Shown: positions 1 through 4,863, counted from the first letter of the stretch. The stretch is 5,224 bases of DNA from Ferroplasmaceae archaeon UBA567 (GCA_002505185.1 DAUP01000140.1:1-5224), one strand, 5' to 3'. The notes: generated by a model not told the origin, from the letters alone. Made by a program: numbers and translations.

Positions 1-577
1 GGTATATGGATCTTAAGGGACAGTACATACATCATTACTGAAGAGGAAAATGCTATGAAAAAGAATATGAGAAAAGCGTATCTTACATTTATGGTCGACA
101 ATATCAGGCCTTCCACCAGCACCCCGAATATAAGGCTCAGGGATAAAGCTGAAGTGTATGCTGCTATATATCTGTCTCTTTTCTCCGGCGCGGCTATGGC
201 ATTTGTAATTGTCATCAGAAGCGGCTGCACCACTCCCATGGAAAATCCAGTTATACCGGAAAGGATAAGGACCTCGTAAATATTTTTTGAAAATATATAC
301 ACAAATATTCCAATTGTCATAATGGCCAGGAATGCAAATACAATCTTTGGGTCTTGTCAACACTAATTCTTCCGTTAACAAAAATATTGGATGCCATTGC
401 ACCAATTCCATAAAGGGTTGCAGTAAGCCCTACGAAGAACACATCGGCATTTATGACATATTTTGTAAATATAGGGACAACTGTCATCAGCATATTTGTT
501 GACGACCTCATTGTGAATGTTACAGATAAAAGCATGAGAAAATTAACCAGCACCATTGTATTTGCAGTTGTTTTCAT
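1..577 (-). pseudogene. MFS transporter, N-terminal half, frameshifted and cut by window edge
   Basis: This is the N-terminal six-helix half of a major facilitator superfamily permease in the cytoplasmic membrane; the substrate is unknown. From the ATG at 577 the first frame gives about 75 residues with TM1 (about residues 10-36) and TM2 (46-68), then reads into a stop at 317-319. The -1 frame, open without a stop from 353 to the left edge (117 codons), continues the protein. It supplies four more hydrophobic segments, including TM4 with GITGFSMGVVQP and the charged loop EKRDRY before TM5. Together they give 192 residues, about half of a typical 400-residue, 12-TM transporter. The break lies at 350-355, where gggtcttg would be in frame if it read gggtccttg. 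No slippery heptamer in the right register is seen, so programmed frameshifting is unlikely. The lesion is a real mutation or a sequencing error. The gene is divergent from the acyl-CoA dehydrogenase-type gene at 662. The family call is firm, but the pseudogene status is not. Confidence 0.8.
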
Positions 578-597
578 ATTATCCTAATTGCAAATGA

Positions 598-610
598 ATA
601 TTTAATCTTT
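598..610 (-). promoter_or_regulatory. BRE/TATA promoter of the MFS transporter gene
   Basis: Read on the minus strand, the sequence is AAAGA followed by TTAAATAT, an archaeal BRE-plus-TATA arrangement. The TATA centre is about 24 nt and the first A of AAAGA is 33 nt from the ATG at 577. That spacing predicts transcription starting at or next to the start codon, so a leaderless mRNA. A weak GGAT just upstream of the ATG is the only Shine-Dalgarno-like sequence. Confidence 0.55.
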
Positions 611-624
611 GAAAATACGTTTTC
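611..624. repeat. Inverted repeat between two divergent promoters (candidate operator)
   Basis: GAAAA and TTTTC arms of 5 bp flank a TACG spacer. The element lies exactly between the BRE of the minus-strand transporter promoter (ending at 610) and the BRE of the plus-strand dehydrogenase promoter (starting at 629). The position suits a regulator acting on both genes. Short AT-rich arms arise easily by chance, so an operator role is inferred. Confidence 0.3.
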
Positions 625-628
625 TTAT

Positions 629-641
629 GAAAGTTTTTATT
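629..641 (+). promoter_or_regulatory. BRE/TATA promoter of the hydroxyacyl-CoA dehydrogenase gene
   Basis: GAAAG followed by TTTTTATT forms a BRE/TATA-like element. The first A of the AAAG is 32 nt upstream of the ATG at 662, matching the spacing at the other promoters in this window. No Shine-Dalgarno sequence precedes the ATG, which supports a leaderless transcript starting around 660-662. Confidence 0.55.
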
Positions 642-661
642 ATTTCACGGTATAAACTTCT

Positions 662-1531
662 ATGATAAAAAAAGTAGCAGTAATAGGTTCGGGAATCATG
701 GGACAGGGCATAGCGCAGGTATTTATCAGGAATGAACTGGATACACTCCTTATTGATATAAATGACCAGATTCTAGAAAATGCAAGGAAAAATATCAGTG
801 ATGGTAAATTCGGACTGGCCAGGCTTGTGGAAAAGGGAACAATATCAGAAATCCAGAAAGCGGAGTACATGAAAAACCTTAAAATTTCTACAAATTATGG
901 CATGCTCAGCGACAGGCATTTTGTCATAGAAGCTGTCCCTGAAATTATGTCACTGAAATTGAAAGTTATGGAAAGCATAGAGAAAAACATACCGGATGAA
1001 TCAATAATAGCATCCAACACTTCGGGGATAATGATATCTGAAATAGGAATGAATATAAAAAACAAATCAAGGCTTATTGGAATGCACTGGTTCAATCCGG
1101 CACCTGTGATGAAACTCATAGAAGTTGTTAAAACCCGTTTCACCTCTGATAATACAGTGAATACTGTTCTGGAGATGGCAAGATCCATGGGCAAAGAACC
1201 TGTAGTAGTAAAGGATTATCCCGGTTTTTTCACTACTAACTTTGTTCATTCATGGCTGGTGGAATCCCTGCGGCTATATGAAAAGGGGATAGCCAGCAAG
1301 GAGGATATAGACAAAATGGTAAAACTGGGTTTTGGATTCCCCATGGGGCCGTTTGAGCTTATGGATACCATTGGCCTTGATACCGTGAAAGAGATAGGGG
1401 ATTACCTGTATTCAGAAACTGGAGACGAAAAGAAGCTTCCACCACCAATGCTTAAGGAAATGGTTTATGCAGGATACAAGGGAAGCAAAAAAGTTAAAAT
1501 GAACAGCAATGGGGGATGGTACGATTTATAA
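662..1531 (+). CDS. 3-hydroxyacyl-CoA dehydrogenase (3-hydroxybutyryl-CoA dehydrogenase type)
   Basis: This soluble enzyme of 289 residues oxidises L-3-hydroxyacyl-CoA to 3-ketoacyl-CoA with NAD+, a step of beta-oxidation and of C4 acyl-CoA pathways. The N-terminal Rossmann fold carries GSGIMGQGIA (residues 9-18), and D32 at the end of strand 2 favours NAD over NADP. SNTSG (118-122) holds the active-site Ser121. GMHWFNPAPVM (140-150) holds the catalytic His142, with Glu154 completing the His-Glu pair. The C-terminal helical domain begins after DYPGFF (185-190) and includes GFGFPMGPFELMD (223-235). Length matches stand-alone bacterial Hbd proteins (about 280). Ungapped comparison with the usual PGFVVNR motif puts Thr192 where the catalytic Asn normally sits, with Asn193 next to it. 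It starts at the first ATG, at leaderless distance from a TATA element. It converges on the dipeptidase gene with a 2-bp gap. The family is certain; the exact chain-length preference is unknown. Confidence 0.93.
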   Translation: MIKKVAVIGSGIMGQGIAQVFIRNELDTLLIDINDQILENARKNISDGKFGLARLVEKGTISEIQKAEYMKNLKISTNYGMLSDRHFVIEAVPEIMSLKLKVMESIEKNIPDESIIASNTSGIMISEIGMNIKNKSRLIGMHWFNPAPVMKLIEVVKTRFTSDNTVNTVLEMARSMGKEPVVVKDYPGFFTTNFVHSWLVESLRLYEKGIASKEDIDKMVKLGFGFPMGPFELMDTIGLDTVKEIGDYLYSETGDEKKLPPPMLKEMVYAGYKGSKKVKMNSNGGWYDL

Positions 1532-1541
1532 TTTTATAAAT
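1524..1541. repeat. Perfect palindrome holding both convergent stop codons
   Basis: The 18-bp sequence ATTTATAA-TT-TTATAAAT is a perfect inverted repeat with 8-bp arms. The plus-strand TAA of the dehydrogenase (1529-1531) and the minus-strand TAA of the dipeptidase (1534-1536 as TTA) sit in opposite arms. Both proteins end Leu(TTA)-stop, which creates part of the symmetry. It may help end transcription from both sides, but the stem is all A/T and would be weak as RNA. Confidence 0.5.
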
Positions 1542-2430
1542 TTGCTCTTATAACACGTAATGCATTGTTGAAGAGTACGTCTTCTGAGTGGCTTCCTATC
1601 ATATCTTTCAATTTTTCTATTGCGTTTACATCTGCGAATCCCTCGGGTGTTTTAGGTATACCCAGAAAATCGGTACCCAGGCTCACATGTCTCCATCCAA
1701 AATTATCTCCAAGGTACGTTATGCTTGCTATTATACCATCAATATCTGGTGTGATCAGGGAGTCCCTTATACCTGTTATCCCCATGACACCGTCAGTTTC
1801 TACTATTGCTTTTATTGATTCCTCATCAATATTCCTCTGATGGTTTTTCAACGCCTTAAAATTTGTGTGGGAATCCAGTACCGGCCTGGATGAAATTTCG
1901 CAGGCCTCCAGTATTGTTTTCTTTCCAGCATGGGCTAAATCTATAATTATTCCATGGCTATTGCAAAGTTTTATGAGGTCTTCTCCGTATCCTGTAAGCC
2001 CGTAATCCTTTTTTGAATAGCATGAAGATGCAAATTTTGTATCATAGTTCCATGTAAGTCCCAAATTTCTTAATCCCATTGAATAGAATAAGCCTATATC
2101 CTCAGGTCTATTGACTATGTCTGTCCCCTCCATGGATATGAGAAAATTAATTCCTTTGTCTATGCCTTCCCTGTCACGGAGAATATTTATGCCGTATTTT
2201 TCTGATAATTCCCTGTAATAACTGAACTGCTGATAAGCTAATGTTATATTCGGTATTGATGTTCCATATACGTTTCCATACTGCATATTTACATGTGGAA
2301 AAACCACAGAGAAAATAATTGAACCGGGGAATGCCTTAAGCATATCAATTCCTGACTGCTCATTTCCATGTATGACATCCCTGTACATAGATGAATAGGC
2401 TATGTCCTCGTGCAAATCTATAAATTTCAT
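1534..2430 (-). CDS. Membrane dipeptidase-family metallopeptidase (M19)
   Basis: This zinc-dependent dipeptidase of the renal/membrane dipeptidase family (M19, amidohydrolase-like TIM barrel) cleaves dipeptides, in some relatives ones with a C-terminal D-residue. At 298 residues it is slightly shorter than typical bacterial members (about 310-400). All expected metal ligands are visible: DLHED (5-9) gives His7 and Asp9, SMEG (99-102) gives bridging Glu101, DLAHAG (164-169) gives His167, DSHTN (186-190) gives His188, and LGTDFLG (251-257) gives the catalytic Asp254. GLTWNYD (124-130) and NHQRNIDEE (196-204) are further family motifs. There is no signal peptide, because the barrel starts at residue 3, so it is probably cytoplasmic and hydrolyses imported or proteasome-derived peptides. 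It lies 29 bp after moaB on the same strand. It could be co-transcribed or use its own promoter near 2452-2464. The family call is strong; the substrate is unknown. Confidence 0.92.
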   Translation of the reverse strand: MKFIDLHEDIAYSSMYRDVIHGNEQSGIDMLKAFPGSIIFSVVFPHVNMQYGNVYGTSIPNITLAYQQFSYYRELSEKYGINILRDREGIDKGINFLISMEGTDIVNRPEDIGLFYSMGLRNLGLTWNYDTKFASSCYSKKDYGLTGYGEDLIKLCNSHGIIIDLAHAGKKTILEACEISSRPVLDSHTNFKALKNHQRNIDEESIKAIVETDGVMGITGIRDSLITPDIDGIIASITYLGDNFGWRHVSLGTDFLGIPKTPEGFADVNAIEKLKDMIGSHSEDVLFNNALRVIRANL

Positions 2431-2451
2431 AAAAATGGAATGTAACCCGTC

Positions 2452-2464
2452 TAATAAAATTATT
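2452..2464 (-). promoter_or_regulatory. Possible internal promoter for the dipeptidase gene
   Basis: On the minus strand a GAATA-ATTTTATTA stretch overlaps the moaB stop codon. Its TATA-like core TTTTATTA is centred about 25 nt upstream of the dipeptidase ATG at 2430, the same distance as at the other promoters here. No Shine-Dalgarno sequence is seen in the 29-bp gap, which favours a leaderless start over translation from a moa transcript. The AT-rich gap makes a chance match quite possible. Confidence 0.35.
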
Positions 2465-2954
2465 CCTTTGTTATTTCATGGAAGAGGTGAGGCACAATTT
2501 CACTTATTATGCTGTAGGCTATTCCCTGTGCATCCTCTGATCCGGGAAGGGTAAATATTATTTTCTTTCGGTAAATAAATAGTGAAGCATCGGACAAATA
2601 TGGAAATATACCTCCAGATTTCTCCCTGAAAAGTTGCCCGAATCCCGGCATTTCCTTTTCAGCAATTTTCCTGATAGCAAGGGATGTCCGATCCAGCCGT
2701 GATACCCCTGTACCGCCAATATAAATAAAAACATCAGTACTGTTATAGTATCCAAAGAATTCAGAAAGTATCTGTAATTCATCATCCTTTACCAGTGATC
2801 TTGAACAGTTGACACCAATAAACGATTCCATAGCATCTCCGGATCTGTCTGTTTCCTTTGTTCTGGTCGATGATACAGTTATTATTCTGTATTTTAGTCT
2901 GTATTCATGTTCCTCATGATGTATATGAATCACCCTTTCTCTTATACACAACAT
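2460..2954 (-). CDS. moaB: Molybdopterin adenylyltransferase-type protein MoaB/MogA
   Basis: MoaB/MogA-fold cytoplasmic protein that binds molybdopterin and, in archaea, is thought to adenylylate it with ATP before metal insertion. The product is up to 164 residues. Visible motifs are VSSTRTKETDRSG (27-39), the pterin/nucleotide loop IGGTGVSRLDRT (79-90) with Asp88, KEMPGFGQLFR (100-110), and the TLPGS loop (135-139). The start is uncertain. The ATG at 2954 overlaps moaC by 41 bp; an in-frame GTG at 2933 (residue 8) would reduce this to 20 bp. A His/Glu-rich lead-in HHEEH (12-16), resembling the HxEHK-type N-terminus I associate with archaeal MoaB proteins, is encoded inside the moaC overlap, so a start downstream of moaC is unlikely. 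Translation is probably coupled to moaC. The family is clear; whether it is MoaB or MogA cannot be told from one protein. Confidence 0.9.
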   Translation of the reverse strand: MLCIRERVIHIHHEEHEYRLKYRIITVSSTRTKETDRSGDAMESFIGVNCSRSLVKDDELQILSEFFGYYNSTDVFIYIGGTGVSRLDRTSLAIRKIAEKEMPGFGQLFREKSGGIFPYLSDASLFIYRKKIIFTLPGSEDAQGIAYSIISEIVPHLFHEITKE

Positions 2955-3354
2955 TAATATTGCCTATAGATGTGTTAGGATAATTTCCAGTCTCATCCTT
3001 TTCAAGGTATTTTACCATATCCCATATTGTAAGAAGTGCAACCTGCACACCGTTTATTGCCTCCATTTCCACTCCTGTTCTGTATATAGCCTTCACCCTG
3101 CATGTAACTATTATTTTTGCCTCATCAATTTCAAAGTTGAAATCTATTGACATTACAGGGACGGGATGGCAATAGGGTATCATTCCGGATGTATTCTTTA
3201 CTGCCATTGTTCCGGCTATTTTGGCAGTCTCTATAGTGTCCCCTTTTTTTACCCGGTTTTCCCTGATTAGCTTTATCGTTTCCTTATTGAGCTTTATGGT
3301 ACCGGTAGCCATTGCCTCCCTGCTAATAATGTTCTTGTCTGTAATATCTATCAT
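2914..3354 (-). CDS. moaC: Cyclic pyranopterin monophosphate synthase MoaC
   Basis: MoaC acts with the radical-SAM enzyme MoaA (not in this window) to turn GTP, via 3',8-cyclo-7,8-dihydro-GTP, into cyclic pyranopterin monophosphate, the first intermediate of molybdopterin synthesis. The 146-residue product begins MIDITDKNIISREAMATG, the family N-terminus. It continues with KKGDTIETAKIAGTMAVKNT (36-55), CHPVPV (62-67), TGVEMEAINGVQVALLTIWD (93-112) and DMVK (112-115). Residues matching the E. coli catalytic set are present: Lys53, His63, Glu96, Glu98, Asp112 and Lys115. It is slightly shorter than the E. coli protein (about 160) because of a short C-terminus without the GGKSG tail. It is the first gene of the cluster, starting at an ATG about 25 nt from a TATA element, and its 3' end overlaps moaB. 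No moaA, moaD or moaE is nearby. Confidence 0.95.
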   Translation of the reverse strand: MIDITDKNIISREAMATGTIKLNKETIKLIRENRVKKGDTIETAKIAGTMAVKNTSGMIPYCHPVPVMSIDFNFEIDEAKIIVTCRVKAIYRTGVEMEAINGVQVALLTIWDMVKYLEKDETGNYPNTSIGNINVVYKRKGDSYTS

Positions 3355-3375
3355 AACATTAACATGCTGTTTTCA

Positions 3376-3388
3376 TACTAAAATCTTT
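3376..3388 (-). promoter_or_regulatory. BRE/TATA promoter of the moaC cluster
   Basis: On the minus strand the sequence reads AAAGA then TTTTAGTA. The first A of AAAGA is 34 nt and the TATA centre about 25 nt from the moaC ATG at 3354. No Shine-Dalgarno sequence is present before the ATG. The same AAAGATTTTA core recurs upstream of the phosphatase gene at 4397, which strengthens both calls. Confidence 0.6.
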
Positions 3389-3487
3389 ATGGCTTTACAC
3401 AAAAATCTGGGGAAAGAAAGCCAGGGAGATTATGATATGAATGAATTCCAGAAAATACAGGAAGTCTTAGGTACAGATAATACATAA
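3389..3487 (+). other. Short open frame in the moaC/methyltransferase spacer, doubtful gene
   Basis: An ATG at 3389 opens a 32-codon frame ending in TAA at 3487; the product starts MALHKNLGKESQ and is hydrophilic. A nested ATG at 3437 has GGGAG 8 nt upstream, the best Shine-Dalgarno-like match in the spacer, and would give 16 residues. No TATA element lies at the expected distance from either ATG, and the first ATG overlaps the moaC promoter. I do not recognise the peptide. It may be a spurious frame, a remnant, or a microprotein. The rest of the 182-bp spacer holds only promoter-like and inverted-repeat sequence. Confidence 0.2.
3390..3423. repeat. Inverted repeat next to the moaC promoter
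   Basis: TGGCTTT (3390-3396) and AAAGCCA (3417-3423) are exact reverse complements separated by 20 nt. The repeat abuts the upstream edge of the moaC BRE at 3388, where an archaeal activator or repressor could bind. Its GC content is higher than the surrounding spacer. A regulatory role is inferred from position only. Confidence 0.3.
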
Positions 3488-3499
3488 ACAGAATAAAGC

Positions 3500-3509
3500 A
3501 ACAATTGTT
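3500..3509. repeat. 10-bp palindrome upstream of the methyltransferase promoter
   Basis: AACAATTGTT is a perfect palindrome, about 12 nt upstream of the TATA-like run at 3521-3538. It could be an operator half-site pair, but a palindrome of this size is expected by chance in an AT-rich spacer of this length with fair probability. Confidence 0.2.
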
Positions 3510-3515
3510 ACACCA

Positions 3516-3538
3516 AAAGCAAATATAAATTTATAAAT
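3516..3538 (+). promoter_or_regulatory. BRE/TATA region of the methyltransferase gene
   Basis: AAAGC is followed by the TATA-rich run AAATATAAATTTATAAAT. If transcription starts 25-33 nt downstream, as at the other promoters in this window, the mRNA begins around 3549-3560. That is downstream of the ATG at 3537 and close to the in-frame ATG at 3558. The element therefore bears on the choice of start codon. Confidence 0.5.
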
Positions 3539-3557
3539 GGATATTCTATCTCCTTTA

Positions 3558-4346
3558 ATGAGTCTGACACAATCAATGGCAAGATACAAAAAGGCATATA
3601 AAAATTACAGGCATATTATGCTTGATATTGCTACAAAGAAAGAGCATATAAAAATAATAGCAAGAAATGGGAAAGATTCATTCTGGAACAGGCAAAAAAC
3701 ATATCTCTATGCCCTCTGCGTAGAGAACAGCCTTTGCAATGGAGATCTTGATTTTTTTACCTTTGAAAACTCTGTAGTTCCTGGATGCATGAATTTTAAG
3801 TACAAATCTGGCCAGCTATTTATGTGCAATATGGACCAGAACCATAACTTTCTCGGTACATTCGGCGCTAACGAATATGCATTTTTAAAGGTACCCGAAG
3901 AGATAGTTCTTGATATAGGCAGCAAAGTTGGGGATTCTCCCATATATTTTACATTGAACGGGGCTAAAAATGTCATAGCCGTGCCTGAAGCATCTTTTCA
4001 TGAAATATTGTTAAAGAATGTAAAGGCAAATGACCTGGAAAATAGGATATCCGTATCCAGTGCAACATACTGTGGTGGTGAGAAAGACCTTTCTCTGAAA
4101 GAACTTGCAGAAAAATATAAAATAGACAGTGGAGTACTGAAGGTTGATGGAGAAAATTCCATAAAGAAGTTAATATCAGAAGACAATGAGGTCTTTAAAA
4201 TCTTTAAAAGAATTCAGGTACTCTTTGAAGGATCACCAGACGACATTGAAAAGAAGCTGCAGGATGCGGGATTCAAGACACATATAGAGAAAAGGGCATT
4301 GAAGGATGGCACGGGTAACACAGGCTTTGTCTGTGCTGAATTATAA
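3558..4346 (+). CDS. FkbM-family SAM-dependent methyltransferase
   Basis: This class I methyltransferase is related to FkbM, a family that O-methylates sugars or polyketides; the substrate here is unknown. Numbering from the upstream ATG at 3537 (269 residues), an N-terminal region of about 120 residues with IKIIARNG (38-45) precedes the SAM fold. Motif I is VLDIGSKVGDS (124-134), the acidic residue after strand 2 is Glu151 in VPEAS, and LKVDGENSI (201-209) replaces the usual iDvEGaE motif. IQVLFEGSPDDIEKKLQDAG (226-245) is the typical late FkbM strand-helix. I prefer the ATG at 3558 (262 residues) because the TATA-like run at 3521-3538 would start transcription downstream of 3537; the ATG at 3576 is a third option. 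There is no signal peptide or membrane helix, so it is cytoplasmic. It lies 50 bp upstream of a sugar-phosphatase-like gene on the same strand, which hints at glycan synthesis. The fold is confident and the substrate open. Confidence 0.85.
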   Translation: MSLTQSMARYKKAYKNYRHIMLDIATKKEHIKIIARNGKDSFWNRQKTYLYALCVENSLCNGDLDFFTFENSVVPGCMNFKYKSGQLFMCNMDQNHNFLGTFGANEYAFLKVPEEIVLDIGSKVGDSPIYFTLNGAKNVIAVPEASFHEILLKNVKANDLENRISVSSATYCGGEKDLSLKELAEKYKIDSGVLKVDGENSIKKLISEDNEVFKIFKRIQVLFEGSPDDIEKKLQDAGFKTHIEKRALKDGTGNTGFVCAEL

Positions 4347-4349
4347 TAA

Positions 4350-4360
4350 TTTTTTATTTT
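4350..4360 (+). terminator. T-rich terminator after the methyltransferase gene
   Basis: Tandem TAA TAA stops are followed by six T residues and then ATTTT (4350-4360). Runs of T in the non-template strand are the usual archaeal termination signal. It sits directly before the next promoter at 4363, so the two plus-strand genes are probably separate transcripts. Confidence 0.5.
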
Positions 4361-4362
4361 AA

Positions 4363-4376
4363 GAAAGATTTTAAAC
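4363..4376 (+). promoter_or_regulatory. BRE/TATA promoter of the HAD phosphatase gene
   Basis: GAAAGA followed by TTTTAAAC forms a BRE/TATA-like element, sharing AAAGATTTTA with the moaC promoter. The first A of AAAGA lies 33 nt and the TATA centre about 25 nt upstream of the ATG at 4397, predicting a leaderless mRNA. No Shine-Dalgarno sequence is seen. Confidence 0.6.
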
Positions 4377-4396
4377 TTATTGTAAATACACAGTTA

Positions 4397-4855
4397 ATGA
4401 CTGGCAAGAGAAGAGCCATTTTTGTAGATCGGGATGGAACATTGAATTATGATAAGGGATACACTCATAAACTATCAGACCTGAAGATATATGATGATAT
4501 TATACCTCTCCTGATGGACTATTATGAAAAAAATTTCCTCATCATTGTTATAACAAATCAGTCCGGAATAGGAAGGGGATACTACACCGTCGTGGAAATG
4601 GAATCATTCAACCGTGAAATTGCAAAGGAGCTTATATATAAAGGTATAAAGATAGAGGATTTCTTTTACTGTCCTCACACACCGGATCAGGGATGCAGAT
4701 GCAGAAAACCGGAGACTGGACTAATTGAGGAAGCGGCCATAAAATATGATATTGATATAAGCAATTCGGTTGTCATTGGTGACAGGGAAAGCGTGGATGG
4801 GGAAATGGCCAGAAAACTTGGGATGAAATTTATAAAGGTGCATGGATACGATTAA
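4397..4855 (+). CDS. HAD-IIIA phosphatase, GmhB/HisB-N type
   Basis: This 152-residue cytoplasmic HAD-superfamily phosphatase resembles D-glycero-D-manno-heptose 1,7-bisphosphate 7-phosphatase (GmhB) and the histidinol-phosphatase domain of HisB. HAD motif I is FVDRDGTLN (9-17), with nucleophile Asp11 and acid/base Asp13. The following YDKGYTHKLSDL (18-29) matches the GmhB-type substrate loop. Motif II is ITNQSGIGRG (52-61). A zinc loop CPHTPDQGCRCRKP (92-105) offers Cys92, His94, Cys100 and Cys102 and carries Lys104 of motif III. Motif IV is VIGDRESVD (126-134), with Asp129 and Asp134. It is shorter than E. coli GmhB (about 190), mainly in the zinc loop and C-terminus. The next-door methyltransferase favours a sugar-phosphate role in glycan synthesis, but histidinol phosphate or another small phosphate ester cannot be excluded. 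Its TAA interlocks with the stop codon of the opposing gene. Confidence 0.88.
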   Translation: MTGKRRAIFVDRDGTLNYDKGYTHKLSDLKIYDDIIPLLMDYYEKNFLIIVITNQSGIGRGYYTVVEMESFNREIAKELIYKGIKIEDFFYCPHTPDQGCRCRKPETGLIEEAAIKYDIDISNSVVIGDRESVDGEMARKLGMKFIKVHGYD

Positions 4856-4863
4856 TTTTTAAT
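4851..4863. repeat. A/T inverted repeat with interlocked convergent stops
   Basis: ATTAA-TTT-TTAAT is an inverted repeat with 5-bp arms. Its left arm contains TTAA (4852-4855), in which the plus-strand TAA (4853-4855) and the minus-strand stop (4852-4854, TTA) overlap. The T run at 4856-4860 may terminate the plus-strand transcript. The symmetry follows partly from the stop codons themselves. Confidence 0.4.

Noticed and set aside
55..279. Plus-strand open frame starting ATGAAAAAGAATATG
   Set aside because: It is antisense to the transporter helices, has no promoter at the usual distance, and has no recognisable domain.
345..360. Programmed -1 ribosomal frameshift in the transporter
   Set aside because: CCCAAAG is present, but it is not in the register needed for tandem slippage from the incoming frame, and a transporter is not an expected target. 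A simple deletion explains the data better.
13..411. 132-codon minus-strand open frame overlapping the transporter
   Set aside because: Its translation is Cys/His/Pro-rich without coherent helices. The neighbouring frame over the same bases gives four clean membrane helices that continue the transporter.
640..1249. Minus-strand open frames of 60-99 codons under the dehydrogenase
   Set aside because: They are shadows of a gene with all family motifs on the opposite strand.
1565..1840. Plus-strand open frames of 76-91 codons under the dipeptidase
   Set aside because: They are antisense to conserved dipeptidase motifs, including the Asp254 and His188 regions.
2558..2785. 75-codon minus-strand frame overlapping moaB
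   Set aside because: It overlaps the conserved GGTG and MPGFG coding region of moaB in another frame and has no independent support.
3221..3388. Plus-strand frame extending the short spacer peptide upstream through moaC
   Set aside because: This part is antisense to the moaC N-terminus and looks like a shadow; only the portion from 3389 lies in non-coding DNA.
3707..4186. Minus-strand open frames under the methyltransferase
   Set aside because: They are antisense to the SAM-binding motif region and show no family features.
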